Shown: positions 29,676-39,279, counted from the first letter of the stretch. The stretch is 44,572 bases of DNA from an uncultured Clostridia bacterium (GCA_947589405.1 CANQBT010000002.1:1-44572), one strand, 5' to 3'. Numbers and translations are program-made. Notes: a model not told the origin generated them from the sequence alone.

Positions 29676-32495
29676 TTAGCCTATATTTTCAAATTCATAG
29701 TACATTTCCTTTGAATTGCCCTTGAGTCTTAAATACTGAAGGCTGTTTCCTCTTATGCCTGCAATATTTATATATCTTACTCCGTCCTTAAGCTCGGAAT
29801 AGCTGCTTTCGCCTACTGATGAAAGCACTATCACATTCTTGCCCTTATCGTGTACGGCAGTTTTGAATATATCGTGAAGAGCGTCTCTCTCCCTATAGTC
29901 CTTTATGCCTGACCACAGATAATTTTCCATCATTACGACTATATTGTCCCTGCTCATGTTTGAAATATAGTCCTGCAAGTATCTCCATTGATCAGTACCT
30001 GCCGAAGTAACGCTGCTTCCTGCAATGCCTATGGACACAAAGGAAAAATTACTGCTGCTGTTTGTAGCATACTTGTTCTGCCATGCCACAGAGGTCACCC
30101 CTGATGTATTGGCGATACCGTCCTTGAGCACAAGAGCTGAAGCATTTTTCGCCATAGCCGAAATAAGAGGACCTGCCTGAGCAGAGCTTATTCCGTTGGC
30201 ATAGCCGAATAAGGATATTTCCTCATAGTCATCTCCCACAACCGAATCCAGATCTGTATTCATATAGTCGTTTACATAGCTTCTTGCGCCGCTTCCCATG
30301 CTTAAAGGAGCAAAAGCCACAAGATTATCTACATATACTGTTCCGCTCAGACCGTCTGCATCGTCTGTGTTAAGACATGATACATATATCTTATCCAGCT
30401 TTACGGGAGTTGAAAGATTCTGAGGAACGCTTATTTTTGCCTGCTGCCATTGTGTATTCAAAAGGCTGTCTGCCACAAGTACGTTTTCCTCATGACCGTC
30501 GTTATCCGTAAAGCGCACATTCAGAAGATACCTGCTGCCATCGCCCTTGTACCACAGCATAAGATCGGATGTGTCGGCTGGGAGCATTATGGGCTTTTCA
30601 TCAAAGCCTGCATATACTGCCTGTGTTGTAGTCATATTGTCCGCAAATCCGTAATCTATCCTAAGAGAGCTGTTTCCGTCTGAGCCTACGCCCTTTTCTA
30701 TGCTTGCAGAGCCTTTAAGCCCTGAGTCTGCCGGATAGAAAAGCACATTCATATTTCTGTTGGATTCAAAGCTGTTTATGGCAATATGCTTTTTGCCTAC
30801 AGCTATTTTAAGCTTTGAGCTGACGTCATAGCCCGAAGCCGTAAGAGTAGCGGTACCCTCGCTCTTTGCAACAAAATAACCGTTCTCTACAGTACCTATG
30901 CTCTCATCGTCTACAGTCCATTTTATATTGTTCTGATCCACGTCAAGGGAATAACCGTCTTTATTCAGAAGGACAGCGTTAAGCTTAGTCTTTTCACCTA
31001 TGCCCAAAGCATATTCATCGGCTGTAGCCTGCAATGCGGCAGCGCCCTTGAGTATAGTTACATCAACAGATCCCGAAATATCTCCGTATGTAACCGTTAT
31101 CCTGCCCTTTCCTTCAACTGAGGGGGTAAATTTGTTTTCACTCCAGGTACCGTCAAAGGAGGAGCTGAACTGCAATTTTCCCAGATCGGGATCCATTTCC
31201 TTCATGGTACCGTCATAAAGTCTTACATTGACTGTACTTGGGAAGCCCTTGAACATATAGTTATTTTCATTTTCGGCTATATAGGGCTTTAAGAAGGTTG
31301 GCTTTCCCGCTTCGCCTACAGCCTTTATGCCCATGCCGTTGGCAACGGAGCGCAATGAACCTTCACTTGGCACATTTACTACCTTTGCGCCGTCGGAGTC
31401 CTCTGTCTGCACTACCATAGTAGTAGAGCCGCCTCCGTCAAAGTGTATAGCATCATAGCAGCCGTATTCACGCATAATATTGGCAGCCTCCGTATGAGTA
31501 GCGCCTATGCCGTTTCTTCTGCCGTCTATACACACTATGTATATCTTAGTCTTTTCCTTGTTTACGCCTATCATTGTACGGGGATTCCTGACATTCTGAC
31601 CTATAATAAGGCCTGTAGCCACATTCTCTCCGTTTCTCAGAAGCTCGCCTCCGCCGCTTAAGCCAAGCTCTATAGAGGATATGCTTTTAGCTTCTCTGAA
31701 TACGAACTTCTCATTTTCGGCAAAGCGTACTTCCATGCCTGTTGAAAACTTAGAAACAACGGCATCTCTCTGGGAGCTTGGCACAGCTATGATATATCCG
31801 TTTTCGGGAATGGTCACGGTTTCTCCCGGTCCTGTAATGCTCGTTATGACATTGTCCTCCACCACTATTTTGGAAAGCTTTGTAAATGTTTTGTCCAGCG
31901 AAGACGTATCTGACATAACGCTTCTGTCAAAATATACCGGCTTTGAGAAATCCGTTACCTTGTTCTTGGCGCCAAGCACTATTGAACTGTCAGAAGGTCC
32001 GTAAAATCCCATTGAGCTTTTCACATAGTCTATAAAGGGCACGCCCTCATTGTCTATGAAAAAGCCTGCATATCTGTTCTCGCTGCCGTTGTAGTAGTTC
32101 TGAGCGGCTATCATCTGTCCGTCTCCCGCTACCTGTCCCATGCTTGACATTCTGCTGCCTGAGCCGAAGAAGTCGCCGTTGACAGCGGCTATAACGCCGT
32201 TGTCCTTTGCCAGCTTGTCCACAGAGGACTTGAAGCCCAAACCGTTTACGCTCTCTATAACATCAAGGGCAAGACTGCTCTCAGCTGCGTCTATGGTCAG
32301 TACATATACGTCCATCCAGCCTGCGGGATAAAGCCTTCTGCTCTTTTCATATGTCAGTCCCTTTGCTATTTCCTGTATATCCTTTTTTTCATAGAGTACT
32401 CCGTTTGCCGCAGCAGTATTCACAAGTCCCAATGATGACAATGCCATAGCTAATGCCATGCCTATGCCGCTTAATCCTTTCACTATCTTTTTCAT
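29676..32495 (-). CDS. Secreted phosphodiester glycosidase (NAGPA-domain) multidomain protein
   Basis: 939 residues. Order: signal peptide (MKKIVKGLSGIGMALAMALS, cleavage near TAAANG); NAGPA domain (about 80-400) with AAVNGDFFGSG, RNPRTMIGVNKEKTKIYIV and DAIHFDGGGSTTMVV; Ig-like Big_2-type domain (about 480-575); a carbohydrate-binding-like beta-sandwich (about 580-740, ending TVYVDNLVAF); and a C-terminal part resembling a degenerate metallophosphoesterase (SSNFSFVSIGIAG, DNIVVMMENYL, HDKGKNVIVLSSVG). NAGPA domains cleave sugar-phosphate diester links, so it may trim or recycle the wall polymer. The ATG at 32495 follows GGAGAT at good spacing. It is the first gene of the envelope operon. Confidence 0.87.
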   Translation of the reverse strand: MKKIVKGLSGIGMALAMALSSLGLVNTAAANGVLYEKKDIQEIAKGLTYEKSRRLYPAGWMDVYVLTIDAAESSLALDVIESVNGLGFKSSVDKLAKDNGVIAAVNGDFFGSGSRMSSMGQVAGDGQMIAAQNYYNGSENRYAGFFIDNEGVPFIDYVKSSMGFYGPSDSSIVLGAKNKVTDFSKPVYFDRSVMSDTSSLDKTFTKLSKIVVEDNVITSITGPGETVTIPENGYIIAVPSSQRDAVVSKFSTGMEVRFAENEKFVFREAKSISSIELGLSGGGELLRNGENVATGLIIGQNVRNPRTMIGVNKEKTKIYIVCIDGRRNGIGATHTEAANIMREYGCYDAIHFDGGGSTTMVVQTEDSDGAKVVNVPSEGSLRSVANGMGIKAVGEAGKPTFLKPYIAENENNYMFKGFPSTVNVRLYDGTMKEMDPDLGKLQFSSSFDGTWSENKFTPSVEGKGRITVTYGDISGSVDVTILKGAAALQATADEYALGIGEKTKLNAVLLNKDGYSLDVDQNNIKWTVDDESIGTVENGYFVAKSEGTATLTASGYDVSSKLKIAVGKKHIAINSFESNRNMNVLFYPADSGLKGSASIEKGVGSDGNSSLRIDYGFADNMTTTQAVYAGFDEKPIMLPADTSDLMLWYKGDGSRYLLNVRFTDNDGHEENVLVADSLLNTQWQQAKISVPQNLSTPVKLDKIYVSCLNTDDADGLSGTVYVDNLVAFAPLSMGSGARSYVNDYMNTDLDSVVGDDYEEISLFGYANGISSAQAGPLISAMAKNASALVLKDGIANTSGVTSVAWQNKYATNSSSNFSFVSIGIAGSSVTSAGTDQWRYLQDYISNMSRDNIVVMMENYLWSGIKDYRERDALHDIFKTAVHDKGKNVIVLSSVGESSYSELKDGVRYINIAGIRGNSLQYLRLKGNSKEMYYEFENIG

Positions 32496-32538
32496 ATACA
32501 AATCTCCAATCATAAGAAATTACATTAATACATTATTG

Positions 32539-32567
32539 ATTATACAACTATATCGATCAAATTTCAA
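32539..32567 (-). promoter_or_regulatory. Promoter of the envelope (wall polymer) operon
   Basis: On the minus strand TTGAAA (32567-32562) and TATAAT (32544-32539) are 17 bases apart, 44 bases before the phosphodiester glycosidase start. This is the only clear promoter I find for the run of genes to 16386, apart from the TATAAT boxes in the 60-bp repeats. Confidence 0.75.
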
Positions 32568-32929
32568 CGAATTAGGGATTATGTAATTTATTTGTAAAAA
32601 AAAGAAGCTTTGCCATAGAGTATTCGGCGGTGATACCATGCGGCAAAACTCAAGAGCCGGAGTTGAGAGGAAGGCGTTGAGTTTTTTGTTTGTTGGCGTA
32701 AATTCGACCCTTCAGTCAGTCACGTTCAAAACATCTTAGCCCAAAATTTTTGACGTGACTGACAGCTTCCCTTCTCTGAAGGGACGCCTTAGGTTTATGT
32801 TTCTCAAATGCCTTAATAATGTTAAAAAGCTAGTATTTATAACTTACTAAGGAAATGGGAAGTACACATACGTAAGCCGTCCCTCTTTGAGGGAAGGCAA
32901 GGGAAGGGTACCAAACAAAAAATCCACAG
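32568..32929. other. Intergenic stretch with type B dispersed repeat and inverted repeats
   Basis: No gene seen. It holds an 11-bp inverted repeat GTCAGTCACGT (32715-32725) / ACGTGACTGAC (32753-32763), small hairpins CCCTT-ctctg-AAGGG and CCCTCTTTGAGGG, and at 32815-32861 a segment about 80% identical to 44363-44410. The composition is like MITE or REP elements of gut Firmicutes. Confidence 0.6.
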
Positions 32930-32987
32930 CCAAAACAAAGCTACCCCATTAAGATCCGTTTTCATCACAGATCATAATGGGGCAGCT
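32930..32987 (-). terminator. Terminator after the pectate lyase gene
   Basis: On the minus strand AGCTGCCCCATTATGATCTGT pairs with ACGGATCTTAATGGGGTAGCT around a seven-base loop (21 positions, three mismatches or wobbles), followed by TTTGTTTTGG. It begins 50 bases after the PL9 stop codon. Confidence 0.75.
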
Positions 32988-33036
32988 GTATTTATATGAT
33001 TTATTAAAATTTTATTATTTTTGCAAAGCTCTTATA

Positions 33037-36000
33037 TCATTTGCTTTTATATTCAGCGCCAAGAGAGTTGACACCCATAACGCCCTTAGCCTTGCTCCAG
33101 TAATTGTCAGGGCTTTCAAGAGGAGCCTCGCTTGCATTTGTATACTCTGTTTCCTGAGTGAGAGTGCCTACCACATCGGGTTCTCCGCCGTTGTATGAAA
33201 CGATACCCTCTACGTCATAGTTATACTCGTCAGGCTTAGCGCTGTAAAGTCTTACATTGGCGCCTGCATTGTCATATACCTGACAATTCACTATCTTAAG
33301 AGAAGGATTGGAGTTGGTTGTGATACCGTTGTTGCCGTTGCCGTACGCCTTGCAGTTAATAAGCACATGCTGTACCGCTACATTTTCTCCTCCGCACTTG
33401 AAGCCGTTGTTACCGCCTGCGTTATAAGGAGTTTCGGTACCGTCCTCATTAAGTCTCCAGCCGTTTCTGTAGGACTCGCAGTTTTCAAGAGTCACAGCGC
33501 CTATAGCGCCTGTGCCTACCTTTGTATAGAGATCCCAGCCGTCGTCTACGTTGTTGTGTGACTTACAGCCTATGAACTTGTTGCCCTGACCTACAGTCAG
33601 CTTAGCGCCAAAACCGTCGGCATTTATCATAGAAGGATCGCAGTTGTTATAGGACTCGCAGTTTATTACCGTATTGTATGCGGGCCAGTCCTCCTTCTGC
33701 TGCAAGCCGCTTACACGGCTTATCTGAAGGCCCATATCTCTGTTATCGTGGAATTTACAGTTTTCTATAATATTATAGCTTCCGCCAAGATGGAAGGCTT
33801 TCTGGTTCTCTGCGGAGTTTACGAACTCTATTCCCTTGAAGTGCCAGTAATTGCCTGTAACAACGGCATTTGCCGTAATATTCTGACCGTCTATTATTAC
33901 CTTGCCTTCTGTTTCCGCTTCAACGGTTTTCATTCTTCCCGCTTCACCGTTATCGCCTAATATTACCTCTATAGGCTCGGTCCTCTTATACACACCGTTT
34001 TCAAGTATAAGCGTCTGTCCCGGTGCAAGGAAGCCTATGCCTGTATCTATATCGTATGGGTCCTCCTTAGTGCCTGCTGCGTTAAAGCGTCCGTCGGGAG
34101 AAGCATATACTACGGGTACATTTGAGTTATAGCTCTTGTGATATATATTCTCTCTTATTACAAGAGGCTCATAGCTTGTCAGATTAAGAGTATCGTCGGG
34201 AGTATATACCGCTACCAGCTTGTTGAGTCTGTTAGGCTCCAGATTAGCCCTAAACTGACTTACATCGGAAATAGGAGCGTCCTGAGCAACTATATTGTCA
34301 TTCATCTTAATGGTGACGGTACCCTTGCTGTCGTCTACGTCAAGCTTGAAGGTATAGTCGGTATTTGTTGCATAGGTATCATCTCTGAAATATATAGCAG
34401 GTGTTGAAGGCGTTGTTTCATTGTTGACAATAGTCTGATCCGTAGCCTTTTCCGTTTCATAGAACTCTACGTTTTCAACGTCTATCTCAGCCCATCTTGC
34501 TGCAAAGAAGCCTACATATGCAACATTAGGATCCTGTACCGTAAGGAAGCTGTCGTCATAATAATATGTGTCAAGGGTCTCATCTGTCTGATAATTATAG
34601 CACTTGGCATAAAGACCGCCATTCATTCTTTCAAGAGTTATTCTGTATCTGTTGCCCTCCTTAGGGAAATCTGAGCTTACCGCATAGGGACCTACTCTTG
34701 TGCCGCCGCCGTCTATTGCCGTAACTCCTTCTCTTACAAGAAGGTTTATCCTGTTTATTTTTGTATTCTTCTCATAGCTTAAGCTTGCAGGATCGGAAGG
34801 CCAGCCTGTGCCGCTGTAGCCGCCAAGCAAAGCCATATTTGATGCAAATACCTTGTTGTTACTTACAGGTATTGTGACTCCGTTTTCGTCTAATTTGGCG
34901 CCGCTTGGGTCTATTGTAAGGGCTCCGTCAGTACCCTCAAGAGGAACAACGTCCCTTGCCATGATACCAAAGGCCTCCTGACCGTTTCTCTTTGTATCGT
35001 CATTGTTGTGCTCAAGATATTTCACAACTGTAATATCTGCGCTCAGCTTGAAATCGCTGTTGCCTGCAATATCGGTAAAGTAATATGTCATACCGTCATG
35101 GTCGTTCGTTATCTTGCCTGCGCCGTCCCAAGCTCTTACGGTTATCTTGCCCTGTGCCGTACCCGGTACCTCCGGGATAGTGCCAACGCTCTCAATGCCC
35201 TTGTCATAGCCTGAGCTCTGACCAAAGGTAGCGTCTCTCCAGCTGTTGTTCATATCCGCAACAACGGTAACGGGAAGCTCTATGCTTTCAAAGCCCTCCG
35301 CCCCTATGCTCACAGATGTAGTGCCGGGAGCTGATGTGTCAAATTCGGATCTGTCTACGGTATAGTCTGACAAAGGCTCAACATCGCCGTTGTCATAGCT
35401 TATTGCAACTACCATATCGGTAACGTCAAAATCCTGACCTACAGCATATGTAGTTCTGGGATATTTTGTTATAACTATTTTTTCAGGCTGTCTTTCAAAT
35501 ACATTTACCTTAAATTCAGCAACGGCTTCGGGATTGGAAACAGCTGTGACCTTTACGGTCTTTGTGCCGACAGAGCTGCTGTCAAAGCCTGATACCTTGT
35601 ATTCATCGGACTTCATTATCTCGGTAATTTCCTTATTGGCGCTGTTTATATATGTAGATGATACGACCATGCCGGTGGTGTCCAGCTCATCGCCAAGATA
35701 GTATATATCCTTTTCGGGAGCCTTTACGCTGAGAGCCGAAACCTTATTCTTGCTGATATTTATATAGAATGTGCCGTTCGTATTGGAAGCAACGCCTTCC
35801 TCCTTAGCTCTGTATACCTTTATCTGCTTTCTGCCTGTGCCTGAAATGGCATCTCCGTCCTCTATCTGTCTGCCATCGCATGTAAAATAGTACTGCTCAG
35901 GCTCAAGTACTGCATGAGTACCGTCTGAATAATCGGCTGATACCTGTATTCCCTCAGTTCTGAAAAGATCTCCGCAGGCATAGGCGGTCTTTATGGGATT

Positions 36001-36957
36001 GTAGTCTACATTAATGGACTTTGCTTCAAGATTCTTTACCTCTACGGGTATCTGTACGGAAGCCGCTCCCTTTGAAAGAGTAACGGTCTGCTTGCCTATC
36101 TTTTTAGGATCATAATCCTTTACAAGAAAGTCCTTTGTTTCCTCTCTTGTGCCATCGTCGTATATTACTGTACCCGTAAGCCCTGAAATATCAAGAGCAT
36201 CGCCGTATATATATTCCTTCTTATAATCTCCGCTCAGCTCTATTGACAATGCCTTTTTGCTGTCTATGGAAATATTTACATCCGAAAAAGTCGCCTTTGC
36301 ATTTCTGGCTATATAAAGACAAGGGTATATTTCGTTTTCAAAAGCTGTCATCTCAGTTACCTGAGAGTTATCTCCGCATGTAAGGGTATATACATTGCCC
36401 TCCTTGACTATTGAAAGATCAAATTTGCCTATAGAGGAGCCTTCATTCTTAAAGGGGTCTGAAAGCGGCTCTCCTATGGTCTTTTTTTCGGAAGAATCTC
36501 TTGACATAGCTCTTATTGTAAGATCGTCTGACTTGCTTGGAGCATATGTGCCTATAAAAATACTGTCGTCGTATGAAATATCGTCGGTCTTGTGATAAAG
36601 TGAATCCAGTACGCCTATGCCTACAGAACCCTGCTGGGGATTGCTGCTTTCTTCAAGAGTGTTGTATTCATCAATGCTTACAGATGCGGAAAATACAAAA
36701 TTATCCTCATTGGAAAGCTCCTTTGCATAGTATATGATGCTGTCCTCATCATCTGTAAATTTACCGTTATTTGCCTTTTGATTTTCAAGCACAACGCTAT
36801 TGTCCTCAGCTGCGGTCACGGTAAAGCTTGTGCTGCCCTCCTTACCTGTCCAGCCCGATAGCCAGGTATTGTCCACAGCAGACATTACCGGCAAAATGCC
36901 TGTATTTCCAAAAGCCAAGCTCAAAGCCAGACTTATACCTATCAATCTTTTTTTCAT
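33037..36957 (-). CDS. Secreted PL9 family pectate lyase with Ig-like domains
   Basis: 1306 residues. Signal peptide (MKKRLIGISLALSLAFGNTG, cleavage after VMSA); a laminin-G-like domain; about four Ig-like repeats of the Big_3 type (YIYGDALDISGLTGTVIYDDG, YYLGDELDTTGMVVSSTY, YAVGQDFDVTDMVVAISYDNG); a second laminin-G-like domain (about 570-860); and a C-terminal right-handed beta-helix (about 955-1306). The helix has the PL9 signature: DGFGAK (Asp about 1114), DDGWD (1138, 1139, 1142, calcium ligands) and NGFKCGG (Lys about 1187, the catalytic base in Pel9A). It should cleave polygalacturonate by beta-elimination outside the cell. No SLH, LPXTG or dockerin is seen, so attachment is unexplained. 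It has its own promoter and terminator. Confidence 0.88.
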   Translation of the reverse strand: MKKRLIGISLALSLAFGNTGILPVMSAVDNTWLSGWTGKEGSTSFTVTAAEDNSVVLENQKANNGKFTDDEDSIIYYAKELSNEDNFVFSASVSIDEYNTLEESSNPQQGSVGIGVLDSLYHKTDDISYDDSIFIGTYAPSKSDDLTIRAMSRDSSEKKTIGEPLSDPFKNEGSSIGKFDLSIVKEGNVYTLTCGDNSQVTEMTAFENEIYPCLYIARNAKATFSDVNISIDSKKALSIELSGDYKKEYIYGDALDISGLTGTVIYDDGTREETKDFLVKDYDPKKIGKQTVTLSKGAASVQIPVEVKNLEAKSINVDYNPIKTAYACGDLFRTEGIQVSADYSDGTHAVLEPEQYYFTCDGRQIEDGDAISGTGRKQIKVYRAKEEGVASNTNGTFYINISKNKVSALSVKAPEKDIYYLGDELDTTGMVVSSTYINSANKEITEIMKSDEYKVSGFDSSSVGTKTVKVTAVSNPEAVAEFKVNVFERQPEKIVITKYPRTTYAVGQDFDVTDMVVAISYDNGDVEPLSDYTVDRSEFDTSAPGTTSVSIGAEGFESIELPVTVVADMNNSWRDATFGQSSGYDKGIESVGTIPEVPGTAQGKITVRAWDGAGKITNDHDGMTYYFTDIAGNSDFKLSADITVVKYLEHNNDDTKRNGQEAFGIMARDVVPLEGTDGALTIDPSGAKLDENGVTIPVSNNKVFASNMALLGGYSGTGWPSDPASLSYEKNTKINRINLLVREGVTAIDGGGTRVGPYAVSSDFPKEGNRYRITLERMNGGLYAKCYNYQTDETLDTYYYDDSFLTVQDPNVAYVGFFAARWAEIDVENVEFYETEKATDQTIVNNETTPSTPAIYFRDDTYATNTDYTFKLDVDDSKGTVTIKMNDNIVAQDAPISDVSQFRANLEPNRLNKLVAVYTPDDTLNLTSYEPLVIRENIYHKSYNSNVPVVYASPDGRFNAAGTKEDPYDIDTGIGFLAPGQTLILENGVYKRTEPIEVILGDNGEAGRMKTVEAETEGKVIIDGQNITANAVVTGNYWHFKGIEFVNSAENQKAFHLGGSYNIIENCKFHDNRDMGLQISRVSGLQQKEDWPAYNTVINCESYNNCDPSMINADGFGAKLTVGQGNKFIGCKSHNNVDDGWDLYTKVGTGAIGAVTLENCESYRNGWRLNEDGTETPYNAGGNNGFKCGGENVAVQHVLINCKAYGNGNNGITTNSNPSLKIVNCQVYDNAGANVRLYSAKPDEYNYDVEGIVSYNGGEPDVVGTLTQETEYTNASEAPLESPDNYWSKAKGVMGVNSLGAEYKSK

Positions 36958-36998
36958 TAGGAAACCCCCTTGTGATTTATAAAAGTCTATATGTAATC

Positions 36999-37027
36999 AT
37001 TATAATATTTATGGGGGAAAATTGCAA
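36999..37027 (-). promoter_or_regulatory. Promoter of the pectate lyase gene
   Basis: On the minus strand TTGCAA (37027-37022) and TATAAT (37004-36999) are 17 bases apart, about 40 bases before the ATG at 36957, which has a GGGGG site. Confidence 0.7.
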
Positions 37028-37096
37028 TAAAAGATAATACTTTTTTTATTAAAAATCTGTTAAGATATGATATATGCCAAAAATATCAAAATACTC

Positions 37097-37125
37097 TTGC
37101 ACAAATTTATAAAAAAGCTTATATT
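37097..37125 (+). promoter_or_regulatory. Promoter of the purine salvage operon
   Basis: TTGCAC at 37097-37102 and TATATT at 37120-37125 are 17 bases apart, 33 bases before the punA start. Confidence 0.6.
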
Positions 37126-37157
37126 TAATATAGGATATACTCGAAGGAGGTGCGCTT

Positions 37158-37973
37158 ATGTACGAAGAAATGATAGAAGCAATAAGGAAAAAAACAGATA
37201 TGGTACCGTCAATAGCTGTGGTGCTGGGTTCGGGATTAGGAGGCTTTGCCGATGAAACGGACATAGAGGCCTTTGCAGACTACAGCGATATACCCGGCTT
37301 CCCTACCTCTACCGTAGAAGGACACAGAGGAAGATTCGTATTTTGCCATATAGGCAAGACCCCTGTTGTGCTTATGCAGGGAAGGGTGCACTACTATGAA
37401 GGCTACCCTATGGACAAGGTCGTACTGCCAATAAGGATAATGCGGCTTCTCGGAGCTAAGGTGATACTGCTTACAAATGCAGCGGGAGGAATATGCTTTG
37501 ATATGAAGCCCGGTGATTTTATGGCAATAAAGGACCATATTTCATTTCTTGTGCCCTCACCTCTCAGAGGTAAAAATATAGACTGTATGGGACCACGTTT
37601 TCCCGATATGACAAATGTATATGACAGTCAGCTTAGAGAAATAGTAAAGAAAAAGGCTATGGAGCATGGGGAAAATATGAGAGAGGGAGTATATGCTCAG
37701 CTGAGCGGACCAAACTTTGAAACACCTGCCGAAATAAGGCTTCTGAGAACGCTTGGAGCCGATGCCGTAGGCATGAGTACAGCCTGCGAGGCCATTGCCG
37801 CAGTACATTGCGGCATGAGAGTGTGCGGAATATCATTCATATCCAATTTGGCGGCAGGACTTTCCGAGACTCCTTTGAGTCATGAAGAGGTACAGAAAAC
37901 AGCCGATGAAAAGGCGCCTGTTTTCAGAAGGATCGTAAGATCCGCAGTTGAAGGCTTCGGTGATATATTATGA
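37158..37973 (+). CDS. punA: Purine nucleoside phosphorylase
   Basis: 271 residues. Splits inosine or guanosine with phosphate to the base and ribose-1-phosphate. Family motifs: VLGSGLGGFAD, GHRGRFVFCHIG, MQGRVHYYEGYPMDKVVLPI, LTNAAGGICFDMKPGD and GPNFETPAEIRLLRTLGADAVG followed by MSTACEAIAA. These are of the trimeric class (inosine/guanosine-specific). The ATG at 37158 follows GAAGGAGGTG at perfect spacing. It overlaps the next gene by four bases. Confidence 0.95.
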   Translation: MYEEMIEAIRKKTDMVPSIAVVLGSGLGGFADETDIEAFADYSDIPGFPTSTVEGHRGRFVFCHIGKTPVVLMQGRVHYYEGYPMDKVVLPIRIMRLLGAKVILLTNAAGGICFDMKPGDFMAIKDHISFLVPSPLRGKNIDCMGPRFPDMTNVYDSQLREIVKKKAMEHGENMREGVYAQLSGPNFETPAEIRLLRTLGADAVGMSTACEAIAAVHCGMRVCGISFISNLAAGLSETPLSHEEVQKTADEKAPVFRRIVRSAVEGFGDIL

Positions 37974-39232
37974 TAAGATTCTATAATTGCAAAATACTTA
38001 CGGACAGCTTTGAAATTACAAAAAACAAGGAGCTGTGGGTAAGCGGTAATAGGATAGGATATATAGGAGATAAAAAAGAAGGGATATTTGAAAGAGAAAT
38101 AGACTGTATGGGAAATGTCATCATACCGGGCTTCAAAAACGCCCATACCCATTCAGCCATGACATTTCTGCGCTCATATGCAGACGACCTTCCTCTTGAC
38201 AGGTGGCTCAATGAAATGATATTCCCTATGGAAGCACGACTGAGTGCCGATGACGCTCTTTGCTTTTCAAAGCTTGCCATAGCAGAATATGTTTCGGGAG
38301 GTATCACATCTGTATTCGATATGTATCTATATCCCGAAGCTATGGCGAAAGCATGCCTTCAGACAGGCTTCAGAGCCTCACTTTGCGGTGCTGTGAATAA
38401 CTTTGTGAGCAGTCCCGAAGAGCTGGAACGGGACTTTATAAAATACAACGGTATTATGGACACCCTTTCATTTCAGCTTGGCTTTCATGCAGAATATACA
38501 ACGGATATAAAAATACTTGAAAAAATAGCTGCTCTTTCCCATAAGTACAATGCACCTGTTTCAACTCATTGTGCCGAAACCGAAAAGGAGGTCGCAGAAT
38601 GCAAAAACAGACATGGCAAAAGCCCTGTAGAGCTTTTTAACGACATAGGGCTAATGGATAACGGCGGCAGCTTTTTCCATTGCGTTCACCTGTCAGAAAG
38701 GGATATTGAATTATTAAGAGAGAAAAATATAACTGTGGTAACGAATCCCGCTTCCAACTGTAAGCTTGCAAGCGGTACCGCTCCATTGACAAGACTTGAC
38801 AGAGAGGGCATAAGACTGGCAATAGGCACAGACGGTCCTGCCAGCAACAACGCTCTTTCCATGTTCAGGGAAATGTATCTGGCAACAGCTCTACAGAAGC
38901 TGCAAACGGAAAATGCTTCCGCCCTTGTGCCTGAAAAGGTGCTTGAAATGGCATGCCGAAACGGCGCCTATGCTATGAATACCGACAACGACTGTCTTAA
39001 AGAGGGCAAGCTTGCAGACATTGCCGTAATAGACCTTCACAAGCCAAATATGCAGCCTGTTAACAATATTGTTAAAAATATCGTATACAGCGGCGGAAAT
39101 GAAAATATAATGCTGACTATGGTAAACGGCAAAATACTTTATGAAAAGGGCCGATTCTTCATAGGGGAGGATATTGAAGAGCTTTATGAAGAATGCAGAG
39201 AAAGAGCAGAGAGAATAAAAAATACAGACTGA
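37970..39232 (+). CDS. mtaD: Amidohydrolase, 5'-methylthioadenosine/S-adenosylhomocysteine deaminase-like
   Basis: 420 residues of the metal-dependent amidohydrolase superfamily. Metal ligands are visible in NAHTHSAMTFLRSYADDLPL (HxH), STHCAETEKEVAEC, FFHCVHLSERDI and IGTDGPASNNALSMFREM. The block DLPLDRWLNEMIFP is typical of the MTA/SAH deaminase group, which deaminates adenosine-type nucleosides to inosine-type products. Next to a purine nucleoside phosphorylase, the pair forms a deaminate-then-phosphorolyse salvage path. Other deaminases of the ATZ/TRZ group are the alternative. Starts ATGA-overlapped with punA. Confidence 0.88.
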   Translation: MIRFYNCKILTDSFEITKNKELWVSGNRIGYIGDKKEGIFEREIDCMGNVIIPGFKNAHTHSAMTFLRSYADDLPLDRWLNEMIFPMEARLSADDALCFSKLAIAEYVSGGITSVFDMYLYPEAMAKACLQTGFRASLCGAVNNFVSSPEELERDFIKYNGIMDTLSFQLGFHAEYTTDIKILEKIAALSHKYNAPVSTHCAETEKEVAECKNRHGKSPVELFNDIGLMDNGGSFFHCVHLSERDIELLREKNITVVTNPASNCKLASGTAPLTRLDREGIRLAIGTDGPASNNALSMFREMYLATALQKLQTENASALVPEKVLEMACRNGAYAMNTDNDCLKEGKLADIAVIDLHKPNMQPVNNIVKNIVYSGGNENIMLTMVNGKILYEKGRFFIGEDIEELYEECRERAERIKNTD

Positions 39233-39279
39233 AAACAGATCTTGACTCAGGCATGACAGGTATGCAAAAGGAGCGGACT

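Noticed and set aside
36999..37157. Purine riboswitch before punA
   Set aside because: The AT-rich leader shows only a promoter and RBS; no conserved aptamer core is recognised.
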